A stretch of 64,000 bases of DNA, taken from assembly GCA_950295325.1 (NCBI GenBank), contig OX485808.1, positions 17,938,527-18,002,526 of the forward strand, given 5' to 3'. A model generated the notes under the pieces. The model ran no database searches. It was not told the origin of the DNA and saw only the letters and a program-made list of their open reading frames with translations. This document shows positions 25,231 through 38,685 of this stretch, one piece after another (positions within the stretch are counted from its first letter, which is position 1; every line of letters begins with the position of its first letter). The position numbers and the translations under genes were made by a program. The stretch comes from Polytrichum commune. Lineage: Eukaryota > Streptophyta > Polytrichopsida > Polytrichales > Polytrichaceae.

Positions 25231-25986
25231 TGCAAGTGTTCATAAGATGACGAAAATAAAACAATGAAGATAGAATAGAAAACATAGAACAAAAAATATT
25301 TAAATATAAATATTTATTTTTTAGGTAATATAATATAAGGTATAAATAAGTGATATGTTATTTGGAATTAGACTTGTGGGACAACGTTATGAATGGGGTG
25401 TACTCAGAAAATCATAAGTTTCTGACTATAGCCTATTTGGATTATTGTAATAATTTATCCTCGTCACATGGTGTATATTAATTATTTTAAACTAAAATTT
25501 ATTATATTATATTATATTATATTATGATAATAATGAATTGATTTTTTTAGTTCACCGATTTATCATAAGGTGATATATATTATTTTGACATATTACAAAT
25601 GTTTGAGCGATCACACCCGTGCAAAATAAATGAATTATGAACAAAAAAAATGTTCATGACAATACGTCATAATTATATATTATACACATTGATATCTAGC
25701 GATATTTATCAAAATAACCATGTGGAATTCAAAGCCACATCATGGCCTTGAAAATAACTAATGGGAGGTTAGAAAATAGGCTTAGAGCATCCAAGGCCAT
25801 ATCATTGCCCGTTGCCAAGTAATTAATATTTACAAAATAGCTATGAGGGAGAAAATAGGTCTTACATGCCAACTCGGAGGTGTTTCACTACAGTAAGCTC
25901 CATCCAAGCTTCTTGTTGGACTCATCCGATTTTTGTTACCGGATGACTTTACTTGAGTGCCACGAATCCGTGGCCCAAGATCATGG

Positions 25987-28740
25987 GTCCCCCACCAAGT
26001 CACAGAATATTACTCAACAATGTGGGCCCTTAGAATATGATAGTAAGATGTTGGGAGTTTAATTTAAATCTAAGTTTCCCTGCGTAGCTTTTTGAGCATC
26101 TCACTATTATATTTTGAGAGCCCACAGTACGAGAGTTGTACACTAAGTAATGTTGTGCATGGTTCTTCAATTGAAAGCCACCAGAATAATTGCACTTCAT
26201 TTTAAGTTTTTTACTTTTTTGTAACCACATAACATTATTTAGCATGAAGAAATTATTCTATAGAGCTAGCTGTGATTCTTTAATCTTACCATGTGATCCT
26301 GTAGTTTTCAGACTGAATCTGAGTGAGCACAACAATATCAAACCAAATATGAGTGAACACAACTCATCTATTGAGTTATGCTATGCGACCCATTTACCAC
26401 CCTAAAATTATTTAAACATGCAATATATATTAATGAATAAAAAGCATGTGAGCATGATCTCGTAGCTTTAAAAACAACATTTTGCTCAAAGTTGACATAA
26501 TCTGGTTAGATTAATTTAAGGTATTATGTAATTATGAGTCACAGTCCACTATTCTTGGGTGGCTTCCAAGTCACAAAAACACTACAATGTTTATGGCATT
26601 TAGTGTCATGTTCACTATTTGCGGAGGGCCTAAACTAGATGCCTAGAGGTCTCAATGTGTCATGCTCGCTAATTGCAAAAGTGATTCCATTTGTCAACAC
26701 AAATAACTTCTTTAAGTGAAAACATATCTACATTATGACATTTAGAGTAGCACATTGGGATACAGTAGATGATAGTCTTGTGTTTTAGTATGCAAGGGGT
26801 AGATATTTTTGAGTGTACTAATGGAAAGTGTCATTTGTTTACATTTTAGTATGCAAGAGAAAGATATTCTTGAGCATACTAATGGCAAGTGTCATATGTG
26901 TACATTGTAGTCAACTTGTAGACCATTACGTAACATAGGCATGCACCTCATGACACTATTCAACATGCTCATGCCAAGATATTAGTAAGTGCACTTGAAG
27001 GCCAAGTGTCATGGGTAGACATTTATGGTGAAGTTGTTAATCATCAATGCAACCTAGCAAAATAGGATAAATGACACTATTATGCATGAGACACTAAATA
27101 CCTTAAATGATGTAGCCCAATCTTTGTATGTTGGTATTGTTTCTCTCCGAATGAACCTAATCTAACCTTACTACTGGCAACACCACTGGATTTGCTGGCA
27201 CTATCACTTGACTAAGATTGGGAATGACAAAAGTGATAGTTAAGATCAACTTGTCTAGCACATGATCGGCACATGTGAATAACTAGGATTTATGTGTATT
27301 AGATTTATGCATGAATTTTGGACACTTCCAACTACCAATATCGAATACACTAAATCACAAAACTACACAAATATGGCGGTTGGTGAAAATGGAATACAAA
27401 CATCTGAAGTGGTGGTTGTTGTGTCCTTGGGGGGTGGATTGTTCATAACATGTATGAACTAACATAAGTGTAAGAAAGGGTATTATTTGAGGCAATAGTG
27501 AACATAATATACATAAGGAAGAGGTATTATGTTTTCTCTAGTTTGTACATCTAAAAAGGCAAAACTTGTTTTGGAAGCAAGGTAGATGTACAAAATGGGC
27601 CCTAGGACTTAGAGAATTGTTTTGACAATAGATGTATTAGTTTCATCCAATTCACGTTTTCATTCTTTGTTGTCATATGGTCAAAGTTCTCAATGACTAC
27701 CATGTGTTTTCTTATTAGGGTTTGGATTTGCGTTCTAGGTTTTGACAAACAAGAGGCTCTTGGAATGCTCATTAGCTTTCTTGAGTTATTCTCTCCACTT
27801 TGTGGCTAAGTTATTGTGCTTTTGTCTTTGTTTGTTTGATATAATTATTGAGTTATATGTTATGGATGAGAATGGCTTTTTCAAAGGGAAGTGAAAGTGG
27901 ATTTCATGTGTAATAAAGGCAAAATTAATTCACGATATATATGTAATGGAGGCATTTATTTATGGACAAGTGGTGAGTCCAAATGTACTTAAAATGTCAG
28001 TTCTAATTTATGTCCCACTCATGCTCAAGCTTTTGATCATGTTGAATATAAAATTAGCTAGAAAAGAAACTTGTGAATCTCATTTGAACTAGAAATTACT
28101 CGAGGAGAGGTTTTAGATCAAAAACTCGTTCAAGTACAGTTGATACTTTGAAGCAAGATTGTGAATCCATGAAATAACTCAAGTTTCGAATTGTCTCAAG
28201 TTACATTTTTCTATATATTTTTTATTTTTTTTTGTAGAAATTGGCTTCAAAGATCCCAAATTGGTTTAGTGACACGCATTTGAAATGACTTAATCACAAA
28301 CCTATAGAATGCACATATTTTTAACAAGAATGGATGAGAGGTATATTTGCATGTATCAATTCCTCTCACCATGAAAGAGTGAAGGGCACAACTTTCAATT
28401 AGCCCTCACTATGACACTCGCACGTAAAAACGTGCATAAGTTTGTGAATGGGTCCAAAAATATTTGGCCTTTTGCATTTGACAGATACTAAAGCACCTTG
28501 TAAAACTTACATTGTATAAAAATTTAAGCCAAGAAAAGAAAAGAAAAGGGAATAAAAAAAAAACAAAAAACTCCAGTAACAAGGTACCGGCATGAATACG
28601 AGCTCATTGGCCATGTGTTGATTACGGTGTCCCGTGATGTAGTATAGGGTGTTATGCCTCCTTTGGGAAGTGCGCTCTTGTGTTGTACTAGTTAATCCAT
28701 TTCATAACATGGGTTTGTTTATTATCGAATTTTCTTTTAT
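25987..28740. other. Non-coding part of unit 1 including a family C repeat (27428-27960)
   Basis: Collinear with 47100-48732. A truncated MITE family C copy starts at 27428 (GGGGTGGATTGTTCAT). No gene is recognised; 27960-28740 is unique AT-rich sequence. Confidence 0.55.
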
Positions 28741-28749
28741 TGAGGATGA

Positions 28750-29090
28750 GGTATGTGATGTATTTGAGGGCATACTAGTCTATGTTTTTCATGAGGGTTT
28801 TAATATTGGCTATTGAGACTTTCAATTTGTTTAGTTGATCAATGGAGTGTTTGTGGATAGCGCCTCTTACTCTAGCAATGATGGTAATGAGGGGGTTGAT
28901 CTTCCATCCATTGTTTTGTATAGTGTTGATTAGTGGGTTGTACTTGGTGTGTTTGTGCTTGAGGGCTTGTTCGGGGAATCTATTGTGGCAATATGTGAAT
29001 TCGATGAATTGGACTGTGTGTTCGAGGGGAGGTGATATAGGTGTTTTTGTTTGGTTTGGGGCTCCGATGATGTACAGAAAACTTTAAGCC
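28750..29090 (-). pseudogene. C-terminal remnant of a retroelement reverse-transcriptase protein
   Basis: In one minus-strand frame, without a start codon, the sequence reads HTVQFIEFTYCHNRFPEQAL, then KHTKYNPLINTIQNNGWKIN, PLITIIARVRGAIHKHSID and a K-rich tail. This resembles, from memory, the C-terminal tail of reverse-transcriptase-type ORFs common in plant genomes (pattern: EFTYCxDRxPExxxxxKxxKYxxL ... GWxxxPLIxxxAGVRGxxHxxSI). The polymerase core is not present and stops occur on both sides, so it is a fragment. Confidence 0.55.
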
Positions 29091-32000
29091 ACATAGAAGT
29101 TAAATCATTCATCATATACAAGAAATAGTAGTATGTGCCCGTGAAGTTGTCTAGGACATGATGGGCACATGTACTATAGAGGGCTCTCTATTCCGATAGA
29201 TAATAAATCTTTTTCCCCCAAGTTTTTCCATGTGTCAATCATACATTTGTTGAGACCCTCTTGAATCCACGTGGAAACTACGTCTAGCACTCGTTAAGAT
29301 GAAAGAGAGCGTCCTCTACGGTACTAAGTTATAGCATAGTGTAATTTCAAGTATAGAGTGACACTAAATACCATTAACATTGTAGTTCACTTAACAATTG
29401 GCATTTTATGGGGTCATGGCACACTCATCCATTTTGAAGGTGAAAAAGAAAATGAAGTATTTTATAGATTAGACCTTTATTACAAGACTGACATTTGAGA
29501 CCTAGAACTAGTCTAGTCGGACCTAGTTGTGATGAAATGAAATCGATTTTAAAGTCCAAAAAGCCAAAAAAGGTTGGTGGGACTGAAGTAGATCATGATG
29601 GGTTCAAACTAGCTAATTCCCTAGAGTGGCGGTGTGGTAGCTCTAAGCCAAAATTTTAGGCTAATAGTTTCACTAAAGACATTTTGGTGATATGTAGATG
29701 GAAATTATACCTCAATGGATGAAGTAGTGAACTATGGACGGAGTTAGGTGGTTACAACTGTAATCATGGGCCTAGAAGCTCGTAGTCAGTTAGAACTATC
29801 TTTTTCCTCCTCTTGCCATAAAGAGGTAAAGGGAGGAGACAAAGACATGCATTTCTTAAGCAACTTGACCTCATTGTTGAACCTAGCGAGACATGTCTCC
29901 CTCGACATAGTGATTATGCAAGGACCATAGTTAAATTATTTTCTTTGAACAAGTTAACAATTGCCACAAGAATTGTGGAATTGTAGAAAACAACTTTGTG
30001 ATGATTTTTTTTGTTTTTTTGTTTTGGTTTTTTGAGTATGAGTTATATAAGGGTTATTGAAGTTCAATGAAATTGCTTTCTTGTTATGATTGAGTTATGT
30101 AATATCGAGGGCTATTGTCCCTTTGTTGTGATAGCTTGGAGTGAGTTTGAAACTAACACTATATTAGGGAATTTGAGACCTTTCTTTGGCATTTAGAGAC
30201 ATTTACATATATAAGAACATATAAATATTAGGGAAAGGAGTGTGAAACTCAAACATGCGAACATTTAAGAGGGGTGATCTACATCAATCCATGCACACAT
30301 GAAATCATAACTCGATCAAGAACTCATATTAGGATGGTTTTGGTAGGACAACCCAAACATGAGACAATATTGGAAGAAAAAGGAGACAATGTCATTCATA
30401 TTACAAGAACGATTTGTGACTGGATACGTCTATGTACATACCAATGGTAGCAACAACAAAGGTAAAGGAGCCACTCACAACTATAATCCCAACACAAAAA
30501 CATGCACTACTTTGCTTGTAATTCAACCTTGTGCTTTTCAACTAACAAACTTTCTCCTGCCAATGGGCTTTGTTCAACCCACGAAGCTGATGTCTTCAGA
30601 GTCACAATGTGCTCATCTGCAGGGACCTTACCACGTACACAGAACGGTCGATGAATCTCCTGCAACTATCTGTTTGGCAGATACATTTTGCATCTCGGAG
30701 GCCTTTTGGATGCTCTAAGTGCAATCCTTTTGGTGCTTCTATTGTTCTCTTTTCATCTCTCACTCCATCTATAAATTGCGCAGAAGTAATCAATCTATTA
30801 CCATTGGCTCCACCTAGACCCACAACCCCACTCTCTCCAGCTGGGTGCCCATCATTGTGAGCCTTGTGTAGCCTTCATCAAATTGCAGGCAAAAACTGCA
30901 GGTAATATACGTGAGCTATAAGGAAATTTGCATTGGAAACCCAAACGACAGGGTTATCTGCACACGAGCTCACGAAACTGACAAAAATTTGATTATGACT
31001 TCCACATGATCAACGTGTTGTCACATTAGCATTTTATGTAGACTAAGTGTATTGGATGTCATTTTCAAAGAGCTGCAAAATTTTGAATCGATGTTGGTGC
31101 ACCGGTGAATTGGCATGTAGAGCTGCTCCCATCCATCCATATCGGATCAGTATTGGAGGTGCTACAGCTTGCATAGACCCATTGCAAAGACGATTTTAGC
31201 ACAAAATTGTAAATTTTGCAAAGGAATTGCTGGGAAGCTTGCAGTATCAGTTTGGCATTCGTTATGTGACTTCAGGTTATCAAGCGGAAGATCCTTTGAA
31301 TTTCCTTTGGGAGTACTCATTAATGTTGAGCATGCTCAAAGGTTAATATCACACCACTAAACAAAGCTAGGTTGACAAACCAGGGAATCACTGCATGAGC
31401 TTTTTCTTCGGTGAATTTAGACTTCAATGAAGGTAGCTTCAATTTATAAAATGTCGGATCTCAACTATTCAGATCTTGCTCCGTACTGCATTAGAAACTA
31501 GCTGCTCATTGCTGATCGAATTCGTGTCAAATGTTGACAATGGCCACTTCACTGACCTCCAATATGCAGCATCAGACATTCGACAAAGGTTTAATTGTGC
31601 TGATGATAATTGAAGGCATTTCACCCCAGCTTTGCACTTCTTCCCGCACCTGCCACAGTTGTACCAATCATGGCGACCAGTGTTCTTAAAGTGGACTTTT
31701 TAAAGGGGGCATTCACCACAATTCAACGGGTCACCTGACCCTGCAATGAAGATGCATTTGCCTTGACAGCAATTGTAAACATTTCACTGTGGATGCTTTA
31801 ATTTTAAACATTCTTCTGGTTTGTTGTCAACACCACTTTTCATCTCAGGCACCTTAGGGCGCACTCATTTGCAGTTTTGCAAAATGGCTTCATCATAGCT
31901 GGATGGGGGAATGCTCAATTTTGAGGAACTGGGTGGAAATTCGTTGGCCACCTTCTAGGATGCAAAAATTGCTGTGTTTGCTAGAACATTTCTCCTCTCA

Positions 32001-34930
32001 ATCACCTATTAAACCTAACCTGCAACTTGCACATCAGTTAATGCATGGCAACTTCCAGGTTTGAAGGTGGATTTACACATTAACTTGTCCTGTAGTTTCC
32101 AAGAGGTAAGGTAACATAGACGAGCCTATGTATTACAGTTACTTCTGAAAAGTTTAGCCCCTGTGAAGTGCAATTAATCAAGGGTAAAAACCCAGGCGAT
32201 TACCAAGTCTTGTACGAATCAAATGTCATAAAATTGAGATTAAGGTGATTAGCCCTTGAGGTTTTGAGGTGGTTTACACATTAAATTGTCTTCTAGTGGC
32301 CGAGAGGTAAGGTGACATAGCTGAGCCTACGTATTAAAGTTAGTTCCAAAGTGCAATAAATCAAGGGTGAAAATCTAGGCGATTAGTAAATCTTGTACGA
32401 ATCCAATCTCATCAAACAAGATTAAGGTGACTAAACTTCAATTTGTGGAGAATTTTCAAAGAGTGTACATGCAACCTTTCTAAGTGGTTACATAGGTGTG
32501 TCTAAAGTGGTTGCCGTTAGCATTGAGCAAGTGTTGAACAATGATTTCTTGGCTATCCCAACCAATGGTCCACCATTGTGTTAATCCTTGGAGTAATATT
32601 AGAATTAGTAATATTTAGGAGAATATTGAACCATGTTGCACTCAAAAATAGGTGGTTGAATAAGATTGATATATGAATAAGACATGTCTATCTTAAAATC
32701 ATACTCTGTCAACATTGTGAAACAAGAGCAAAATTGTTTATAGTGAAGCAAGCAAAGAGGAGGGTTATGCTTAGTATGTGTAAGGTGTGTATTAGTATTA
32801 AATTCAAGGTATGTTTAGTATTCAAGACTTGTTAATTGAATACTAAACACACCTTAAGTAAATTTTCAGGCTTAAGCATGTTTAGTAATATGTCCAAAGT
32901 GGGCACTAAGCATCAGAAGCAGGTCCAATAGCTTCAAAGGTTACATGGGCCTCTTTATCATTCTATATTGAATTGCGTTTCAGATATTGTGTTCATAATG
33001 TGCACTCAATGAGGTTCTGAACATCAAGCATCCCCACAGGCGGCCATAGAAGGACTATTTGTGGTTGATGTATCCTACTTAATTTCACTATGCTGATTCA
33101 GGTGTCCAATACTAAATCCAGGTTAGATCTACTTTAAGAGATATTTTCGAGCGTTAAGGAGTTCTCAATGTTTTCACCTTCAACCTACATGGCCACCTTG
33201 ATTTCTGCAGTCAGAGAACACAAGGGTTTCCAAAGGTGAAATATTACAGAAGTGTGAGCGAGCAAAACACAAACCTTATTCCAGAATAGCAGCCTCAGAA
33301 AGAAGTTTTAATGCAAACATTATCTCAATGTAATCTCCTCAAGTCCTGCTCTTGAACACCACAAACAGCGACCCCAACCGTGAAACCAATATGAGTGAAA
33401 CTGATGGATCAATGGCTACTGTTTCAATGCTCTGTACTGTAGAAAATATTGTACAAATCTCCTGCTACATGGGTGCCAAAATATTAAGCCAAAACATGGG
33501 CACCATGGTCCAAAATGCTTTTTTTGGCTTCAGGCGTGAGGACCTATGATCGGGGAGAACTGGCAGTTAGTTACAGATCAACCGGTTGAGTTTGAGAAAT
33601 AACCAGTTGCAGTTCAAGACTACAGGAAAATTACCGATCGTTTTAGAGGAATTTATAGAATATACCCTAATTTAATAAAGGAAAACCGAAGGATGTCAAC
33701 ATGTAACCCGGTTACATGCTTATATAACATTATGATCTCAACCGATTATGTCCAAAGATCTCCCCAATCACAGGTGAGGACATGGTCATTAAGGTTCATT
33801 GAAAGCTTAAAGCTTTAAAATCTCATGGCCCCCTCCCCAAATTATAAGGTTCATTGACCATGCCATCTAGCATGGTCAAAGTTACCCATGAAATAAAGAG
33901 TTTTGATTGGAGGATTGCTAAGATTTTCAATGAAATTGCAATGAACGTGCAAATTGCACACATTTTCACCCTCTCAAGGAAACATCCCGAGAGCTTGTGG
34001 GGGTCCATGATGGAAGGGAGCAATATGGGCAAACAAAAATGCTTGCCAACACCTCCCATGGAACTTGATGCTTATATAGCCATCTCCAAAAGAATGTCTT
34101 AGTTTGTCACTTTTAGTCTCAAAACCTGTGATCCTAACTTCGCCAAATTTGGTAGCATATAAATCAAATCAATCTAAGGTAGACAACCCATACTCAACTA
34201 CTTTTCTTTTTTAGGATAACAAGAACAGATACCAAAACGACATGTGTGTTCAAAAGAGATTGGATTGTGTGCACAAAATGTGATAACCATTAGGCTCAAT
34301 AGCTGCCAACATAATTGGGAGGACCCAAATGACCATTTAATGAGCATGATAATCTTCACTTTGATAATGAATAAGATATGTACATGAGCTCCAAAAATCA
34401 TGAGGAAAGTGGCTACGGTCTCAATTTTGAGCTATTAACCATGTTGTACTAGTCGTGTGTTTCAAACCCTAGGAGAAGTGGGCTAGTTAGTCAACACAAT
34501 GTAACCACTTAACATCCATCTACCATAGACAACTCGCCCACCGGATTCTAGTGGAAATAAGGTCAAAATCGTCCAAATGTAGATGGAAAATGGTGGGGTA
34601 GGGTTTGTATGTGCCAACTACCCACTCTCAGCTTCTTAGATTTGGACCCATCTACTAACCTCCTTCTCCAAATTACCAAGGATGGACCCAATGTGTATTA
34701 TTGGCAAAGTTTTCCCAAGTTTTTGACATTTGACACACAAAAACTTACACCCAAAAAAATACACATTAATTGATACGTGCAACTTAGAATTTGACATGTA
34801 GTGTAACTTGTGAAGAAAAAAACACCACACATCAATTGACACATTAGAAATTGAAATGGCATGTACTATTAGACATGTGACATTGAGGTGACAATGTGGC
34901 ATGCCCTTCTCTGGGCTCATGTGCTAGGAG
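29091..34930. other. Long gene-poor stretch between the two duplication units
   Basis: No intact gene recognised. It contains a copy of the 17.65-kb flank (30900-31015), a local tandem duplication (32055-32440), a block shared with 8230-8330 (33560-33640, ACCGGTTGAGTTTGAGAAAT) and a family B repeat (34225-34330). A stretch at about 30600-30880 reads openly on the minus strand (LGGANGNRLITSAQFIDGVR) and might be a captured exon, but I do not recognise it. Confidence 0.45.
32055..32440. repeat. Local tandem duplication of about 200 bp
   Basis: Blocks starting near 32060 and 32265 share TTTACACATTAA, GAGGTAAGGT, CATAG..GAGCCTA, ATCAAGGGT and TCTTGTACGAATC in the same order, with about 80 percent identity by eye. 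Confidence 0.65.
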
Positions 34931-35485
34931 CTATAGCCCTCCGCACTCTTGCCCCTTCCTCCTCCGCCATAGCCACCGCCCAACCAACCAAGCAAACACC
35001 GTTGCAAAACCGCACCTATACTTTCGTACTCAAAAGCCTGCTCAAAATCAACGCAACCTTCCAAGAGATGAAATGGTGGAACCGGGAACTTGAGTAAGCT
35101 ACATGGGTTTTATTCAGTAACTTTTCTCTTAATTAGACACCTAAATTTGATTGGTGTGTGGTTCATTGAGATCAAAAAACAAACACCATAAAAGCACCTT
35201 TTCAAAGAGATTGGACTACATCTTCAAATTTATAAACTTACTTCACACCTAATAGAGACCACAATTGGGAGGACCATATTTATTATTTTCAGTCACGGAA
35301 TCAACAAACATGCATTTCCGACCATAACCTCATCTAGATAACCGCAACTAAATCATGAGAGATCCGACTGTTACTGATGCTTCAGCGCAGATTTGCTAAT
35401 GCACCACAAGTTTCTTGTGTGATTCGAATCGGTGCAAGTCGGAGAATATGAAATACAAACCCAAGAACACCCACATACCTTATGA

Positions 35486-38205
35486 TCAGGCCCTTGAACG
35501 CCAATCCTGAGCCTGGGAACTCCCAATAAACTTGCTAGGAGCGAGGGAAATCTGGTCAGCGGTGCGTCCTTGTCGCGCCACTGTTAAGTCTACATGTTGG
35601 TATCTGAACCACTGTTGGAGTTTATGGGCCTCCAGAGGTCCCTCTCCCCAATTATTAATGTACAGAACCGCCGACGGAATCATGTGAACAGATTTAGCGG
35701 GCACAACCCATTGGCTGACTTCAGAAAAGAATGTAGTATACACATGATGATGTCTCTGGAAGTGCTTGATGTATTCGTTGCAGATCGTGTCTTTCGGGTT
35801 TACATACAGATGAGGAACGTAGCCGATTTGAAGCAGCTTCTCGGAGTCTCTTTTCATGTTCTCTGTGTAGGATGACTTGGCGATTATTTGGCGACCCTTC
35901 CTTGACAAATTTTTCATTGGAATCTTACATTTATTAGCCACCTTGTCAATACCTGCCCTTATGTTCCAGGTGTTCTTCATGCCATAACCGTGGAGCACTC
36001 TATTCCCTATATCGCCCACACCGTTGAGGGCACCCCGCATTGCTTTACTTGCTAGTCTATCAACGGTCAAGTAGGGGGGATTGAAGAGGTGGGGGTTGAT
36101 CACAACACCGTCATCAATCGCAAGGGAACGAGTAGCAATAAGGGCGAGTGCAGCTCCCAGCGAGTGACCAGCAACCCATATATCGTGAGATATATCGTGA
36201 GGGTTGTACTTACAAATGATTGCCCGCAACAAACGCATCACTGCAGACAACGCCTCCCCTAAATGCAAGACCTCACCAGCAATCTTGATGTCGTTCATTA
36301 TGTCATCGTAACGAGAGCGTATTGTACCTCGGATAGCGAACAAATACTTAGGCAATCCCACACGTATGAACTGGTCCGGTGTGCCTTCAACTCTCATCCG
36401 AACGTGCGGGGGAGCCTGCACCGAATTGCAAAAGAAATCAGTCCACATGGCACCCTTAAGAATCCTTGGACCAGGAACAATTAGCCGCTGCAAGGTAGGC
36501 TTCGGACGTAGAGAGTGACATGCAAACAGATTAGAGTGAGGAAATTACTGCAGTTTAAAACGAGGAAGACTGATATTCTAGGCTTCAAGGGACAGGGAGG
36601 AACTGCATTTTGAACAGTGCGAGTGTTTTATTTTTCCAAGGGTCGTTTACACTGACGTGGTGGTTGGATCTGGGGCTGTCACTGGCTGTGGTTATAATTT
36701 ACTTATCTTCTTCTTTTGTTCTACTTAAAAGATGGTACAGTCCACAACCTCCTTCCTTCTACCCTCGTCAACCCCACTACTCCGCATGGCTAAAACCTTT
36801 CGGGAGGACGGTTCATGCTCATCTGGCACCACTCGGAAGCATCAAGACTAAGGTCCCGGGAGAAAGTTGAGGACGGGAAGGGCCACATTCCCACCCGAAC
36901 CTGGCCATGTAGATTGAGGTCGGACACGTTCCCATTCCAACCTCAAAATCTCAATAGAAACGAGGTCGACCTCGGTAAACCCCTCCAACCCTAATAAGAA
37001 GCCATCTATTGTCATCCACAATTGAGAAGCCGTCTATTGTCATCTACTATCGAGATTTTGAGGCTGGGGTTGAGGTTGGGATGGCCTTGCTCTTATCCAC
37101 AACCACCTTACTCGTACAAGCCAGTGTTGGGTGTTCTTTGACAAAGTTCCCGATCCACAATGTGCTTACCTCACATTGAAGGTTATACGGTTAGATGTAA
37201 CGACCCTTTAAACCTCAAGATGAAATCACTTCCTGACGATTTGTATGGACTAGATTACCGTGAGAGGAGAGTGGATGACGAGCTGCGCACTTCCGATCAG
37301 CATATGGACTAATCTTGGAATTATGGATGATTTCACGCCTACACGAATGAAACATCGTGACCAGTTCTCACAACCTGAGGATTGGTAGGAGGAACGGGAG
37401 AGAGCAGGAAGAGGTGAAGAGTTCGGCCGTCGCCGTGAAAGCTTGATCCTCCACAATGCAAGCGGGTACCTACAGGCTGCTTGTGGTGCGATTTGGCTCG
37501 AGTGGTGCGATCTACCCAACGATAGGCCATCCTAATGCCATTGCACAACACACAATGGAAAATACTAATTTTCCGGAGGAATAATGTACCTTCCAGGTGC
37601 CTGATTGTCTGATCTTTCGAAGAACACAACCTGGGCACATTGCAACCTCAACAACCTGCACGATGCAAGCGTGAGCCTACAGGCTTGTGGTGTGATTTGG
37701 CTTGAGACTGGTGCGATCTACCCAACGATGGGCCATCCTAACACCATTTCACAACACAAAATGGAGAAATTTCATTTTTCGGAGGATTAATGTAACTTCC
37801 AGGTACCTGAGTACTGTGTGATCTTTCGAAGAGCACAGCCCGGACACATTTATCTTCAGATTGGCCAAGATCGCCAACACGACAGCGGTCCTCGTGCACC
37901 TGATCGTATATAAGGTTGTCAAATTCAACAATCTCGTAACCCCAATGCGTCCAATGCTGGTCGAAATGTTGGAAATATGGACCCTGCTCCTGCTGCGCAC
38001 ATGTACAACGCTTGTAAACCCCTGTGACGATACACGACAGGAACTGCGAAGCCTCTGTCAGGTCGTTAAAGGTATTGCACTCGTTTTCGTCAAGCATGCG
38101 CTGGTAATTCTTCTCATCGTTCCGACCCCTTTCCCACATTTTGCGTCCCTGCTCCCATGCTCCTGCTCCGATGACCGCGGCCACAGCAATTGATACAAAC
38201 TCCAT
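35486..38205 (-). CDS. Class-3 (alpha/beta-hydrolase) lipase, At4g10955-like, copy 2
   Basis: Exons 38205-37807 (133 codons; ATG at 38205; donor TCAG|GTACCTGG) and 36487-35486 (acceptor CTTGCAG), in phase, about 466 residues. Exon 1 starts with a hydrophobic stretch (MEFVSIAVAAVIGAGAW). Exon 2 carries FAIRGTI, GHSLGAA (Ser near residue 111), LFNPPYLT and HLYVNPKDTICNEYIKHF. Relative to copy 1 it has an 11-residue insertion before the FAIRGTI block and extra residues before GHSLG (NPHDISHDIW). It is an intact paralogue created by the segmental duplication; sequence is close enough that both may be active or one redundant. The intron contains a partial duplicate of exon 1 (37480-37640). Confidence 0.8.
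37480..37640 (-). repeat. Partial duplicate of lipase exon 1 end inside the intron
   Basis: Resembles 37700-37860: the minus strand repeats the LCSSKDQT...HLE frame and a GT(G/A)CCTGGAAG donor-like site. Part of it (near 37440-37560) also matches the intron of copy 1 (20000-20110). It could act as a decoy splice region. Confidence 0.55.
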
Positions 38206-38303
38206 TGATAATCAAGATAATGATTGTCAACAACTCGATCAAGTTCCACACGAGATTTGTGATGTTTCTGCAGTGACCAAGCACTTGGACAATGTCCAAT
38301 GTC

Positions 38304-38359
38304 GTCGAATTGAGCTCACTGTCAATGTCCTATGTGCAATGCTGCAAGCTCAATTCGAC
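38304..38359. promoter_or_regulatory. Hairpin upstream of lipase copy 2
   Basis: The same perfect 13-bp arms (GTCGAATTGAGCT / AGCTCAATTCGAC) with a 30-bp loop as before copy 1, about 100-155 bp ahead of the start codon. Confidence 0.55.
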
Positions 38360-38685
38360 AATGTGACTGTCCTAATGTTGAATGTGGAATGAAAGCTTGA
38401 TTTGACAATTTCGTTTAAGCCGCATCAACAGACCTGAAGATCGCCCTCAAAAGATCGGTAAGTAGGATCGTGGTAATTGGGGCAGTGGCTGGGGAGATTT
38501 TGGACATAGTTGGTAGAGATTCTAGTGTTTCCAAGTCCAACCGTTGACATTTTTGGTTTTTCTTTATTAATTTGAGTCGGTATATTTTATAAATGCGGCT
38601 AGAATGATAGGTACACCAAGGGTGAGTTTCCATGTGGGCCCTTCGTCCAGAACAAGGACAAATCTGGTGGGTAAGGGTTTGTATG

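Larger units (their letters stand above)
23705..25973. mobile_element. Mutator-like element of 2.27 kb inserted in unit 1
   Basis: CCCAAGATCATGG occurs directly before (23692-23704) and directly after (25974-25986) the insert. In unit 2 (about 47092) the site is single. Ends are CCGGGGATTCGTGGCACTC (left) and CCACGGATTCGTGGCACTC (right, reverse complement). No transposase is seen. It carries two nested elements (24080-24630 and 24843-25230). The 13-bp flanking repeat is longer than the usual 9-11 bp of Mutator-like elements, so the class is tentative. Confidence 0.7.
17645..27960. repeat. Segmental duplication, unit 1
   Basis: The lipase gene, its flanks, MITE family A and the following 22.2-27.9 kb all have a collinear counterpart at 34.9-48.7 kb. 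Differences are mostly insertions in one unit only (22469-22825 and 23705-25973 here; several in unit 2). A short piece of the left flank (17645-17760) has its match at 30900-31015 rather than directly beside 34.9 kb, which implies a later insertion or rearrangement of unit 2. Confidence 0.8.

Noticed and set aside
34896-35097. Short frame reading RTYTFVLKSLLKIN as a pentatricopeptide-repeat fragment
   Set aside because: The match is only a few residues. In the paralogous copy (17765-17920) the frame is not maintained.
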